NCBI GenBank assembly: GCA_020833225.1
Contig: JAJHQS010000002.1
Coordinates: 1 to 64,000, forward strand
Length of the DNA stretch: 64,000 bases
From: Desulfurococcaceae archaeon
GTDB taxonomy: Archaea > Thermoproteota > Thermoprotei_A > Sulfolobales > Desulfurococcaceae
Direction of reading: 5' to 3'
Part shown: piece after piece, positions 1 to 9,874 of the stretch
Numbering within the stretch: position 1 is the stretch's first letter
How the letters are laid out: each line of letters begins with the position of its first letter
The notes under the pieces: model-generated
Told to the model about the DNA's origin: nothing
Databases searched by the model: none
What the model saw: only the letters and a program-made list of their open reading frames with translations
Position numbers and translations under genes: made by a program

Positions 1-76
1 TCCACTTATGACAATGGTTGGTGTTGATGATTTTATGAGGCAGGTCATTAATGCATTGCAAAAATCAAAAAGTTAA
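1..76 (+). CDS. 3' end of an unidentified CDS truncated by the window start (…PLMTMVGVDDFMRQVINALQKSKS*)
   Basis: Open frame 2 from the window start to TAA at 74-76; too short to identify. Confidence 0.4.
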   Translation, partial: PLMTMVGVDDFMRQVINALQKSKS

Positions 77-275
77 GTGTAAAGAGAGCGAGAACCAGCC
101 ATCTACGGTAATGAGGAGTCTGGAATACCACTAGGTGAGCTTTATAGTTTTTGAAGATGCAGAAGAAGCTCTTAATTGTGCTTTATATGTATATGATGTT
201 TTTTTAAGTTGTTTAAAGAGTTAAGTGGGCTTGGTGTTTGAATAGTTTTATTTGTGTGGAATTAGATGAGTCAAT

Positions 276-788
276 ATGGATCAGTGTGTAGTAGTCTTTA
301 TAGATCTTGATGGGACCCTTTGGGATCACTACGACGTATCTATACTTAAAACACCCTTCACGAAGGTTTCTGAGTTGGAGTTTATAGATTCTAATGGTGT
401 TGTAGTGAGAGTGTATAAACTTGCATTAGAGGTTCTCAAATATGCTATTAGAAGAGGTTTTATTGTGTCAACACTCAGCTGGAATGATCCTGTGAAGGCT
501 CTCCAAGCTCTCAGAATACTAGGGCTGAACGAATTGTTTCATTATCATGCTATAGAAAATCATCCAAATAAAGCATTAATGGCTCAACGTGTATTAAGAA
601 TGATCGAGGAGAGGGGACTCTGCAGAAATAATGTAGTAGTCATATATATTGATGATAGAGAACTACACTTAGAGGATATGAAGAGAGCTTTTAGAAACTT
701 GCTTTACATAAAGGCATGGGAGTCGTGTAAGAATATAGGTGATTGTGTAGAGCTCATAGAGCGGTATATTCAGCTCTCTAAAAACTAG
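276..788 (+). CDS. HAD-superfamily phosphatase, MDP-1 (magnesium-dependent phosphatase)-like
   Basis: N-terminal VVVFIDLDGTLWDH (DxDGT motif I), STLSWND, YIDDRELHLEDM. Confidence 0.75.
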   Translation: MDQCVVVFIDLDGTLWDHYDVSILKTPFTKVSELEFIDSNGVVVRVYKLALEVLKYAIRRGFIVSTLSWNDPVKALQALRILGLNELFHYHAIENHPNKALMAQRVLRMIEERGLCRNNVVVIYIDDRELHLEDMKRAFRNLLYIKAWESCKNIGDCVELIERYIQLSKN

Positions 789-871
789 AATGATAATTGT
801 GAGTATAACTTCTCAAGGAGATTAAAAGACTTTAGTTACAATATGTCTTAGTTATTTTCGGTGTATACTAT

Positions 872-2239
872 ATGTCTATGGAGTTATCTAGTAGAATTCT
901 AGACGTAGTTGAGCGTGACAAGAGGGTATTTCCTCGCGGCATATCACTCAAATACTCTCCACTAGTAGTTGAGAGCGCGAGGAAGTGGTTTATTAGAGAT
1001 ATTGAGGGTAGAGAGTTTATTGACTTTGTTTCTGGCGCCGTAGTTTATCCTATTGGACACTTACATGAGGATGTTGTAAATGCTATTAAAAGTCAACTTG
1101 AAAAATACTTGGGGTATCCAATAGTCTATTTTTATGCTAGAGAGCCAATAGATCTCGCTGAAAAATTAATTAACATAACGCCGGGTAATTTTGAGAAAAA
1201 AGTATTTCTCGGCTTCTCGGGTTCTGATGCTGTTGAGGTAGCTATATTAGTTAGTAGAGCTGCTAAGAGAGCTAAGTATGTAGTGTCATTTTATGACTCT
1301 TTCCATGGATCACTCTACATGACTTTTTCAGCTTCAGGGATATTTGGTGAAGATGTTAAGAGAGCTGTTTTAGCTTCTAGTGATATCATCTTAGTTCCTT
1401 ACCCAAATCCCTATAGAAACCCCTATGGAATAGATGGTTATGAGAAGCCGGTAGAGCTCTCAAACATCGTACTTAGAGAACTCGAGAAGATATTTATTTC
1501 AAGGAGTGCTGAGATTTCCTCAATATTGCTTGAACCTATTCAAGGTGACGGTGGAATTGTTATTCCACCAGAATATTTTATCAGAGAACTGGGGAAACTG
1601 TGTAGTGAACACGGTATACTACTAGTAGATGATGAAGTGAAAACTGGTGTTGGGAGGACTGGTAAATGGTGGGGTATTGAACACTATGGAGTTATACCAG
1701 ATCTCCTCGTTACAGGTAAGGGTCTTGGTAGTGGTATGCCGATCTCAGCTGTTATCGGTAGAGCTGATGTTATGGACTCATATCCTGAGGGGGGTTTAGG
1801 ATATACTCTTTCAGGGCACACGCTTTCAGCTATAGCAGCTCTTGCCACTCTTAAGGTTATTGAGAGGGATAATCTCATTGAGAGAGCACGAGATCTAGGT
1901 AGTTACATTATTAAGCGTTTAAGAGAGATGAGTGAACAATTCGAAATCATAGGTGATGTACGAGGTAAGGGGTTGTTAATTGGCGTAGAGATCGTGAGAG
2001 ATAAGGTGAAGAAGACTCCTGATAAGCCACGAACTCTTAAAATACTGTGGAGAGCTTGGGAGAAAGGACTTATACTATTGGCTGTTGGTAAATACGGCAA
2101 TGTAGTGCGTATAGCACCTCCACTAAATATTCCACGCGAAGTTGTAGATAAAGCTCTTGAAATAATAGAGGAGTCTATAAGAGACGTGCTTGAAGGACGT
2201 GTACCTGATACAGTGTTAACATATATGAGGGGGTGGTGA
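872..2239 (+). CDS. Class-III PLP aminotransferase (GABA/ornithine/acetylornithine type)
   Basis: FSGSDAVEVAI, LLVDDEVKTGVGRTGKWWGIEHYGVIPDLLVTGKGLGSGMPISAV (PLP Lys). Confidence 0.9.
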   Translation: MSMELSSRILDVVERDKRVFPRGISLKYSPLVVESARKWFIRDIEGREFIDFVSGAVVYPIGHLHEDVVNAIKSQLEKYLGYPIVYFYAREPIDLAEKLINITPGNFEKKVFLGFSGSDAVEVAILVSRAAKRAKYVVSFYDSFHGSLYMTFSASGIFGEDVKRAVLASSDIILVPYPNPYRNPYGIDGYEKPVELSNIVLRELEKIFISRSAEISSILLEPIQGDGGIVIPPEYFIRELGKLCSEHGILLVDDEVKTGVGRTGKWWGIEHYGVIPDLLVTGKGLGSGMPISAVIGRADVMDSYPEGGLGYTLSGHTLSAIAALATLKVIERDNLIERARDLGSYIIKRLREMSEQFEIIGDVRGKGLLIGVEIVRDKVKKTPDKPRTLKILWRAWEKGLILLAVGKYGNVVRIAPPLNIPREVVDKALEIIEESIRDVLEGRVPDTVLTYMRGW

Positions 2240-2769
2240 AGACTCTGAGGAGAGCACTATTTATTGGGAGATTTCAACCATTTCACAACGGGCATCTCTA
2301 CGCTATTAAATATATTTTAAGCGAATTTGACGAGGTGGTAGTAGTAATTGCGGCTGCACAATACAATTATACTGTAGAAAACCCGTTTACAGCCGGTGAA
2401 CGCGTTGAAATGATTAAGAGAGGACTTGGAGAACTATACATGAGATCCTATATTATACCAGTTGATAATATTCCAAGTAATTACTTATGGCCTAGACACG
2501 TTCTTGAGCGTACTCCACGCATAGAAGTAGTTTTTAGTAATAATAAACTTGTACAAGAACTCTTCGAGGCTTATGGCGTTACCACAAAAAATACTCCTAT
2601 ACTTCCAGGTGTTAGTGGAACTAGTGTTAGAAGATTAATGGCTGAGGGTGGTGATTGGCGATCTCTAGTACCACGTAGTGTTGTTGATTTTATAGAGGAA
2701 ATTAGGGGTGTTGAAAGAGTTAAAACACTATGGGGGCTTGCTGTAAAAATACCTGGTGAGCGCTTGTGA
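2233..2769 (+). CDS. nadM: Nicotinamide-nucleotide adenylyltransferase (archaeal NadM)
   Basis: ALFIGRFQPFHNGHLYAIKYI (H-x-G-H motif), GVSGTSVRRLMAEG. Confidence 0.9.
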   Translation: MVKTLRRALFIGRFQPFHNGHLYAIKYILSEFDEVVVVIAAAQYNYTVENPFTAGERVEMIKRGLGELYMRSYIIPVDNIPSNYLWPRHVLERTPRIEVVFSNNKLVQELFEAYGVTTKNTPILPGVSGTSVRRLMAEGGDWRSLVPRSVVDFIEEIRGVERVKTLWGLAVKIPGERL

Positions 2770-3518
2770 TGTGGAGAATAGCTTGCATTATCACCGTGGG
2801 ATCAGAGATCACGAGAGGCCTTATACAAGACACAAATTCACACTGGCTTGCTAGTAGACTAAGTAGTCTTGGTATCACTGTAAAGAGAATTATTAGTGTT
2901 CCAGATGATAAGAGTGAAATAGCGTGGGCTTTAAAGAGCTGTCTAGAAGTCTCAGATATAATACTAGTGACTGGAGGTCTTGGCTTTACAGCTGACGATA
3001 TTACTCTCGAAGCAGCTGCTGAAGCTCTCGGAGTTAAACTAGTATTTTCAAGTGAGGCATTAGAGATGATTAAGAGTAGAGTTAAAGGAGAAGTAACATA
3101 CCAGGTTAAAGCCGCATATATACCTGAAGGCTCCAGACCCCTTTACAACAGGGTCGGAGTCTCACCAGGTGTACACTTGGTGCTAAGTGCAAAACACATA
3201 TTTTTCCTACCAGGTGTCCCAGGCGAGATGCAAACTATTTTTGAAGATCATGTAAAACCCCTTTTAACTAGTACCACATACTTCTCAAGAACACTACTAG
3301 TGAGAACTAAACATAGCACTGAAGCTGAGGTTTACAAGCTCCTAGAGCCATTAAAATATAAGTATACGTGGGCCTATTTCAAAACACATGCTAAGACACC
3401 TGTTGAAGTAGTAGTTGTAATACAGGCTAATAGTCTCATAGAACTAGAAGAGAGAACTCGTAAGTTAATTAACGATCTTGAGAAAATCATCCTCATTGAG
3501 AGCTTAGAGTATACTTGA
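2766..3518 (+). CDS. Molybdopterin-binding / CinA N-terminal domain protein
   Basis: ITVGSEITRGLIQDTNSHWLASRLSSLGI, ILVTGGLGFTADDITLEA, FFLPGVPGEM. Confidence 0.85.
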   Translation: MMWRIACIITVGSEITRGLIQDTNSHWLASRLSSLGITVKRIISVPDDKSEIAWALKSCLEVSDIILVTGGLGFTADDITLEAAAEALGVKLVFSSEALEMIKSRVKGEVTYQVKAAYIPEGSRPLYNRVGVSPGVHLVLSAKHIFFLPGVPGEMQTIFEDHVKPLLTSTTYFSRTLLVRTKHSTEAEVYKLLEPLKYKYTWAYFKTHAKTPVEVVVVIQANSLIELEERTRKLINDLEKIILIESLEYT

Positions 3519-3597
3519 AATACATTTTCACATTAACTCTAAAGACTATGTTTAATTTCAATTAGTACATAGTACTAGGTTATTTTGAGGGTTTATC

Positions 3598-4299
3598 TTG
3601 AAGACTATTTTACTAGTACCTTTCCATGAGAGAGGCTATGAAAAACTAGTTAAATATCTTGAAAAGACAAATTTACGAGTATATTTGCCACTACCAATTG
3701 AACTATGTAGAGAACCTATATTACGGGAATATAGTTTTAGCGGGTTGTGGAGTTATATTAGGGTGTGGAGTCCACTATTAGAGTTTTTAAGTAGCCACCG
3801 AGAACACATCTGTTATCTAACACTAGGACACTTTGAGAAAACATTGAACACTTCTATTAAACTCCTCGGATTAGTCTTAAAGGCAAAGGTGTTTAATAAA
3901 ATTGATCCATTTGAATGGCTTATGTTAATGCCAGAGAGAATAGAATTCAATATACCAGGTAACCGGAGTGGTATATTAGTTATTGATCGCTTTGTCGACT
4001 ACGTCTTACTCATGAAGAGAGATATGGTGGTTAATTATGTGTTACAACAACTAGAAGAGTTTATTCCTACACCACTAGATTTACTAATACTAATTAAGAA
4101 TAATGTGGTAAATTGGAATTGTAATGTGGAGAGTGTTATAGAGTGGATTATTAAGTATCTTGGTGAATACGTATTATTTAGTAGAGATCTTACGGAGGCT
4201 TATGATAAGTTAAAGAGATCTAAAGAATACAGAGACCTAGTAGTTAATTGTACTAGTGACGAGTTAATTCTTACATCTTTATCAGTTCTCAAAAATTAG
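3598..4299 (+). CDS. Hypothetical protein
   Basis: Long ORF in an otherwise coding strand gap; no motif recognised. Confidence 0.6.
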   Translation: MKTILLVPFHERGYEKLVKYLEKTNLRVYLPLPIELCREPILREYSFSGLWSYIRVWSPLLEFLSSHREHICYLTLGHFEKTLNTSIKLLGLVLKAKVFNKIDPFEWLMLMPERIEFNIPGNRSGILVIDRFVDYVLLMKRDMVVNYVLQQLEEFIPTPLDLLILIKNNVVNWNCNVESVIEWIIKYLGEYVLFSRDLTEAYDKLKRSKEYRDLVVNCTSDELILTSLSVLKN

Positions 4300-5006
4300 C
4301 CATTTAAACAAGATTTTGAAACCATTCTCTTAAATTCCTCTGGTTTTTCAAAAATCAATGAGAAGATCTTGCCAGGGCCATGTTCTATTATTAGTTTATC
4401 AAGTACTTTGTAGAGTTGACACGTAGACTCTAGGTCTCTAACACGAGATAACATGGTATTTTGTAAGATCTCTCCAAACCTTGCATCAAGGGAGTCGGCT
4501 AAGTGTACTATGAGGCCTTCAATAGTTGTTAGGGGTGTATCGCCATGAACTTCCGAGATGACTCTAATGAGTTTTTCAGGAGCTCTCCTCATAATGAGCT
4601 CTCCTACGATTGCATAGTTATGTGCTAAATACCAGTCTTCACGCATTTTATAGCCTCCGAAAATATCGTCTTTTACATATTGATAGTATTTGTAGATATC
4701 ATGTAGTATTGATGCTGCAATTACTAGGTCTCTATTAACTCTAATACCATATACTTCTTCAATTACACGTGAAATTATTTCCGCGATCCTTGCAACTGAA
4801 AATGTGTGGAGTAGTAATCCACCTGTAAAGAAGTGGTGTTTACGCGGAGCAGCTGGAGAATCCTCTAGTTTTATAAGTGGATTTGTATTAGAGTAGGTTA
4901 ACTCAGGTTTCTCTAAGATATCAATTAGTACTCTCTTCACTTCACCGTCTTCCACGAGGTTTACAAGTCTTTTTAACTCTTCAATAAGTTTCATTCTCCA
5001 ATCCAA
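4296..5006 (-). CDS. HD-domain phosphohydrolase (YhaM-like HD domain)
   Basis: HHFFTGGLLLHTFSVARIA … ASILHDIYKYY … VHLADSLDARFG. Confidence 0.8.
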   Translation of the reverse strand: MDWRMKLIEELKRLVNLVEDGEVKRVLIDILEKPELTYSNTNPLIKLEDSPAAPRKHHFFTGGLLLHTFSVARIAEIISRVIEEVYGIRVNRDLVIAASILHDIYKYYQYVKDDIFGGYKMREDWYLAHNYAIVGELIMRRAPEKLIRVISEVHGDTPLTTIEGLIVHLADSLDARFGEILQNTMLSRVRDLESTCQLYKVLDKLIIEHGPGKIFSLIFEKPEEFKRMVSKSCLNG

Positions 5007-5104
5007 CTCTAACCCCTCCTCTTACTGGGAACTCTAGATATATAATTAACCTAGTATCATAGTGCACTTTATAATTGAAATGTAAATTTAGAATACTCAC
5101 TAAT

Positions 5105-5163
5105 AGTGTTCAGCAACGCCAACCATCTTCACTACTCTGACACGGGTTCGCTCATCACCAGTA
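5105..5163 (-). ncRNA. C/D-box sRNA candidate
   Basis: Minus strand: C GTGATGA, 12-nt guide GCGAACCCGTGT, D' CAGA, spacer, C' GTGAAGA, 12-nt guide TGGTTGGCGTTG, D CTGA; sits in an intergenic gap. Confidence 0.75.
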
Positions 5164-5246
5164 AAATAGTTAATAGGACAGATTAATAAGCTATTAGTAG
5201 ACAATGCTGTAGAAGTATATACGAGTGTTCTGAGAGGAGGTTTTCT

Positions 5247-6335
5247 GTGGGGTTAGATTGGAGGAGGGTGAAACAGGTTAGAGAAGAGTTTTGGAGTAGT
5301 AATCCAGTATATAGGGCTATATATGAGAGGCTTACTAAGCAGGGTTATCACATAATAGGTACTATTGGTGCTGTGAAGAGGTGTCATTGGACGAGAGAGG
5401 CTATTGTTAGACATAGGTTTTGTTATAAGTGCTTGTGGTATGGTATTGAGAGTCATAGGTGTATTCAAATGACACCTGTAGTTGTCTGGTGTTGGAATAG
5501 GTGTCTTCACTGCTGGAGAATAGAACCTGAGGATATTGGTATGCACTGGGATGATACAAGGCCGCCTGTAATAGATGATCCAGAGGTACTTGTAGAGGAG
5601 AGTATAAGAGTTCATAGACAAATAGTAGCTGGGTTTAAGGGTAATCCATACGCTGATCAGAGGGTGGTTAATGAGGCTTTAGATCCTAAGCATGCTGCAA
5701 TTAGTTTAGCAGGTGAACCAACGCTTTATCCAAGGCTTAGTGAGCTTATAGAGGAGTATCATAGGCGTGGAATAACGACATTTCTAGTTACACATGGTAC
5801 AAGGCCAGATGTACTGAGAAATTTAGAAGTAGAGCCGACACAGCTCTATATTAGTATGGAGGCTTGGGATAAGAAGTCTTACGAGTACTTTAATAGACCC
5901 TTAGTCCCCAGAGCATGGGAGTTATTTCAAGAAACACTTGAATTAGTTAAGTCTTTTAAGACACCAGTGGTTTTTAGAATAACTCTCATTAAGGGTTTTA
6001 ATGATCACAATGAAGCTCTAAGTAGATTCGCCGAGTTTATTAATAAAAGCTATCCACACTATGTAGAGGTAAAGGCGTATATGTATTTAGGTGTTAGTAG
6101 AGAGAGACTTACGAGAGAGAATATGCCTTCTCACATAGAAGTGAGAGAATTCGCTAAGAAGCTCTCGGAGTTAACTAGTTATAAAATACTAAGCGAGTCA
6201 ATACCAAGTCGCGTAGTACTACTTAGTAGATTAGAGAGCCCTATTAGACACGGTAAAGGGTGTCCTGATGGTGTAAAATGCCCTGAGAAATATGTCCCAG
6301 TTATTACTGAAGAATATGAGGAGGCAGAAGCTTAA
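5247..6335 (+). CDS. taw1: 4-demethylwyosine synthase (radical SAM, TYW1/Taw1)
   Basis: TPVVVWCWNRCLHCWR (CX3CX2C), SLAGEPTLYPRLSELI, FLVTHGTRPDVL. Confidence 0.92.
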   Translation: MGLDWRRVKQVREEFWSSNPVYRAIYERLTKQGYHIIGTIGAVKRCHWTREAIVRHRFCYKCLWYGIESHRCIQMTPVVVWCWNRCLHCWRIEPEDIGMHWDDTRPPVIDDPEVLVEESIRVHRQIVAGFKGNPYADQRVVNEALDPKHAAISLAGEPTLYPRLSELIEEYHRRGITTFLVTHGTRPDVLRNLEVEPTQLYISMEAWDKKSYEYFNRPLVPRAWELFQETLELVKSFKTPVVFRITLIKGFNDHNEALSRFAEFINKSYPHYVEVKAYMYLGVSRERLTRENMPSHIEVREFAKKLSELTSYKILSESIPSRVVLLSRLESPIRHGKGCPDGVKCPEKYVPVITEEYEEAEA

Positions 6336-6379
6336 GTATAATTTCATTTCTGTTATTTTATTGTGCTTAAAGCTTATAA

Positions 6380-7123
6380 TTACTCTTCTATAAGTCTATA
6401 TTCTCTACCCGCGAAGAGTACAACCATGGCTTCTCTTCTCATTTCATCTAATAATATTTTCTCGTGATGAGAGAGTTTGTCTATGTCTTGTATCTTTATT
6501 GGGAATTTCGCTTTAAACTCCTTGTAGAATTCGCTATCAACAATAAGTGTGCCAATTTTTTTGACCTTGTTTTCAGAGATCATTTTTTCAACGTAGACTT
6601 GTCCATACTTATTTACAACATCATTATAGAACATGACAGGTTCCTCTAAAACCAAGCTCTCAGTTCTCTTCTGCTTAGCCTGAATAGCTTTTTCAAGGTT
6701 TTTCAAAGCTCTCTCTAATTCCTCAATTCTCTTTTCAAGGACTTCAACTCTCTTTTTTAAGTCTATAATAGTATCTTGGAACTGCGATATCTCAGTTGCT
6801 ACTTGAACACTCCCAATAGCAGGTGTTTCTGGGGGAGTGGGTTGTGGTGTTTCCTCATGTATTCTCATAGTCTCTTCTACTGGTTTCTCTTCACGGTGTA
6901 TTGGTGTTTTTGATTTTTCTAGGTATTCGAGAAATCTTAATCCCCTCTCAGTTAACATATATCCTTTACCAGCTTTCTCAATAAAACCACTAGATTTCAG
7001 CTTGTAGAGTAAGCCTCGCACTCTCTCTACACTAATATCTAGTAGTGTAGAGAGTTCTTTAATACTGAGTCCAGGGTTTTCACGTAAGATTTCAAGAACT
7101 CTGTGTAATAAGGGTTTATTCAC
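6380..7123 (-). CDS. Winged-helix DNA-binding protein with central coiled coil
   Basis: N-terminal NPGLSIKELSTLLDISVERVRGLLYKLKSSGFIEKAGKGYMLTERG wHTH, then a heptad-rich QFQDTIIDLKKRVEVLEKRIEELERALKNLEKAI. Confidence 0.75.
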   Translation of the reverse strand: MNKPLLHRVLEILRENPGLSIKELSTLLDISVERVRGLLYKLKSSGFIEKAGKGYMLTERGLRFLEYLEKSKTPIHREEKPVEETMRIHEETPQPTPPETPAIGSVQVATEISQFQDTIIDLKKRVEVLEKRIEELERALKNLEKAIQAKQKRTESLVLEEPVMFYNDVVNKYGQVYVEKMISENKVKKIGTLIVDSEFYKEFKAKFPIKIQDIDKLSHHEKILLDEMRREAMVVLFAGREYRLIEE

Positions 7124-7192
7124 GGCTAACTCACTCCTAAATAATACTTTAAATATGATAGCTATTAATTTGAATATTAGAGGTGTATAAGT

Positions 7193-7894
7193 GTGAGTAG
7201 GCTGTTTGACGAAGAGACTATAGCTGAATTGAGGCGGTTTTTTAGAGCCCTTAGAAAGAACTTAAAAGATATAGTGGTATTAGACTCAATAACTAATCCT
7301 GGTGGTAGTGGGAAGTGTGGTACGTGTTCAGAGGCAAAACTACTAGTTGAAGAGTTAATGAAGATTAGTGGTAGTAAGGTGAGCTTTGAAATATTGGAAT
7401 TAACGTCGGCTGGGCCTTTAAAACCACGATATATTCCAGCATTCATATATGATACTGCGAGGAGAAATGTGAGATATTATGGACTACCAAGTGGCCAGGA
7501 ATTTGCCCCATTTATATATGTTCATGAGTATATCTCTGAGGGTGTTAAATTATCAAAACACGTAGTAGAAGAAGTAGAGGCTATTGAAGTACCACTCCAC
7601 GTAAGGATCTTTGTGACTCCAGAATGTCCATATTGCCCAATAGTAGTAGACTTCATGAATCAAGTGGGTATTGTTAATAGTAACATTCTCGTTGAGACTA
7701 TTGAGGCGTTTGAACACCCATATGAGGCAGATAAATATCGCGTTCTCTACGTCCCATATATAGCTGTGACGAGAATAGAAGAGTATGAAGTTTATGGTGC
7801 TAAACCAGTAGAAGTTGTTCCAGGCTATATACCACCTGAAGAACTATTAGAAGTATTAAAAAGAGCTGAGAAAAAATTAAAGAAATCAACATAG
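7193..7894 (+). CDS. Protein disulfide oxidoreductase (tandem thioredoxin folds)
   Basis: Two redox motifs, GKCGTCSEA and PECPYCPIV, in a ~230-aa protein typical of hyperthermophile PDO. Confidence 0.88.
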   Translation: MSRLFDEETIAELRRFFRALRKNLKDIVVLDSITNPGGSGKCGTCSEAKLLVEELMKISGSKVSFEILELTSAGPLKPRYIPAFIYDTARRNVRYYGLPSGQEFAPFIYVHEYISEGVKLSKHVVEEVEAIEVPLHVRIFVTPECPYCPIVVDFMNQVGIVNSNILVETIEAFEHPYEADKYRVLYVPYIAVTRIEEYEVYGAKPVEVVPGYIPPEELLEVLKRAEKKLKKST

Positions 7895-7934
7895 ACCACG
7901 GTGAAATAACTCTCCTTATAAGGTTAGAGTTAAA

Positions 7935-8045
7935 TAGTGTTTTTAGGGATGAAGAGGGCCCTCTAGACGAGTGGTGAGTTATTCACGGACCGTCAGACCC
8001 GGTTTTAAGTAATTATTTTCGTTACGCGTGAACACAGCGTGGTTT
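7935..8045 (+). ncRNA. GC-rich structured ncRNA candidate upstream of the speA-like gene (strand uncertain)
   Basis: GC-rich island in an AT-rich intergenic gap with several short hairpins: GAGGGCCCTC, GTGA-GTTAT-TCAC, ACCG-TCAGACC-CGGT, ACGC-GTGAACACA-GCGT. Confidence 0.3.
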
Positions 8046-8048
8046 CTG

Positions 8049-8056
8049 TTTATAAA
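8049..8056 (+). promoter_or_regulatory. TATA box for the speA-like gene
   Basis: TTTATAAA about 50 nt upstream of ATG 8105. Confidence 0.55.
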
Positions 8057-8104
8057 TCCTTTTTTAACTATTTGAAATTGAAATAGTGTGTGGAATAGGT
8101 AGAA

Positions 8105-9874
8105 ATGAGTAGGGAGAGTTGGAGTAGGGAAATTGCGAGAATTATTTATGGATTAGAAAATAGTGTTAGAGGAAATGTATTAGATATAGATGAAGAAGGC
8201 TTCTTAGTAATTAGGATTAAGGATAATGTGCTTAGAGTAAAAGACCTTATGGAGAAAAATAAGCTTGATGTAGCTTATATAAGAATACTCCCACTAATTG
8301 AGAGAGCCATGGAAACTGTTTACGAGGCTTTTAAAACAGTAATAGAGTTAACAGGTTATAAAGGTACTTTAAACCCAGTATACCCTATGAAAGTAAATCC
8401 TATACCATTAATTGTTGAATGTATTTTTAAATATGGTGAAAAATATAAGTGGGGATTTAATACAGGCTCACTCAGCGAACTCCTCTTATTATTAAACCTA
8501 GCTGAGAAATACACGCCTAGAACACTCATATATGATGGTGTTTTAACAGAAAAAGTTATAGAAGCCCTCTTAAAATTACATAGACTAGGTTGGCGCATAA
8601 TAATTGACATAGAGAGTGAACACGATATTGAAGCTATTGAGAAGTATCCTGAACTTGAAATAGGTATTCGCGTTAAACCCATCATAAAACCTCAGGGTAA
8701 GTGGTCTACGGCGACAGGTCTCTCTGGGAAATTTGGCTTAACAATAAATACCTTAATTAAGCTAAGAGAGGATTTTAAGTGGATCACAGAGAGAGCAACA
8801 CTATTACACATGCACCCTGGATCACAGATTTCAAGGTTTAGCGATGTAAAGAAATATCTTAGAGAAGTAAAAGAAGTTTTCAGTGAGCTCCTTGAACTAG
8901 GCTTTGAAAACATCTCAATGGTGGATCCTGGGGGAGGTGTTGCTTACCCTTATATTGACTTAAGAGATGGAGATGAAGAATCCCCAGATTACAGTATTGT
9001 TGATTACGCTAAGACACTAGTAAGTGAGTTTCTAGGACTTAGTAAACACCCTGATATAGTGTTTGAAGGTGGGAGGTATATTGTATCTTCTCACAGACTC
9101 GTAGTTGCAAGTGTCATTGATGTAAGACCATACTCAGCCATACATAATAAAGAGAATTTAAACGTATTACAAGAGTACGTTGAGAAAATTAAATCTATTA
9201 GTGATGCTAAGGAATTAATTTCGAGAATTCGTGGAATTCTAGGTTCTATTAAATCTAAATCCAGTGAAGAGACTAGTGTAAGACAACGCGAGCTTTACGA
9301 GGATTTAGTAGCTTTTATTGAGAATGATATTGCTCAGAAAATATCAGCTCTACTAGTAGAAGGTAAAATTGATGTGAGAGAGGTTTTAGAAGATCAATTA
9401 CTCTTAAAAATACTCACCTCGCCGAGTAGGCGGTATATTTTAAATATGTCTATTTTTGCCGATATACCTGACGCTGTTCTAGTAGATCAATACTTCCAAG
9501 TCATACCTGTTCAGGGATTAAATAAGCCTCCAGATGTCTTAGCATCTCTAGCTGATTTAACTTGTGATAGTATGGGCGAGATCTCTCATTATATAAGTCC
9601 AGGTAACCTACTAAATACAAATAGTATAATACTCACAAATGTAGATCTTAGATTACTAGCTATACCTGGAGTTAAATTAAAACTAAGAGGAGTCCCATTA
9701 CCACTACCATTAAAAGGTGAAACTCACTACATTGTTGTACTTGATACTGGTGCATATCAGGATACACTGGCAATGAGACATAACCTGATTTATGGTGCTC
9801 CAGAGGTAATTATAGATACTAGTGGAGATAGTGTTTCAATTAAAATTATTAGGAATGGTGAGAGTAGGACTTAA
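8105..9874 (+). CDS. SpeA-like (alanine-racemase-fold, PLP) biosynthetic arginine decarboxylase family
   Basis: NPVYPMKVNPIPLIVECI (PLP Lys), GFNTGSLSELLL, HMHPGSQISR, MVDPGGGVAYPY, FEGGRYIVSSH, LTCDSMGEISHYI. Confidence 0.82.
   Translation: MSRESWSREIARIIYGLENSVRGNVLDIDEEGFLVIRIKDNVLRVKDLMEKNKLDVAYIRILPLIERAMETVYEAFKTVIELTGYKGTLNPVYPMKVNPIPLIVECIFKYGEKYKWGFNTGSLSELLLLLNLAEKYTPRTLIYDGVLTEKVIEALLKLHRLGWRIIIDIESEHDIEAIEKYPELEIGIRVKPIIKPQGKWSTATGLSGKFGLTINTLIKLREDFKWITERATLLHMHPGSQISRFSDVKKYLREVKEVFSELLELGFENISMVDPGGGVAYPYIDLRDGDEESPDYSIVDYAKTLVSEFLGLSKHPDIVFEGGRYIVSSHRLVVASVIDVRPYSAIHNKENLNVLQEYVEKIKSISDAKELISRIRGILGSIKSKSSEETSVRQRELYEDLVAFIENDIAQKISALLVEGKIDVREVLEDQLLLKILTSPSRRYILNMSIFADIPDAVLVDQYFQVIPVQGLNKPPDVLASLADLTCDSMGEISHYISPGNLLNTNSIILTNVDLRLLAIPGVKLKLRGVPLPLPLKGETHYIVVLDTGAYQDTLAMRHNLIYGAPEVIIDTSGDSVSIKIIRNGESRT

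Noticed and set aside
5253-5621. 122-aa minus-strand ORF inside taw1
   Set aside because: Fully antisense to a strongly conserved radical SAM gene; composition typical of shadow ORFs
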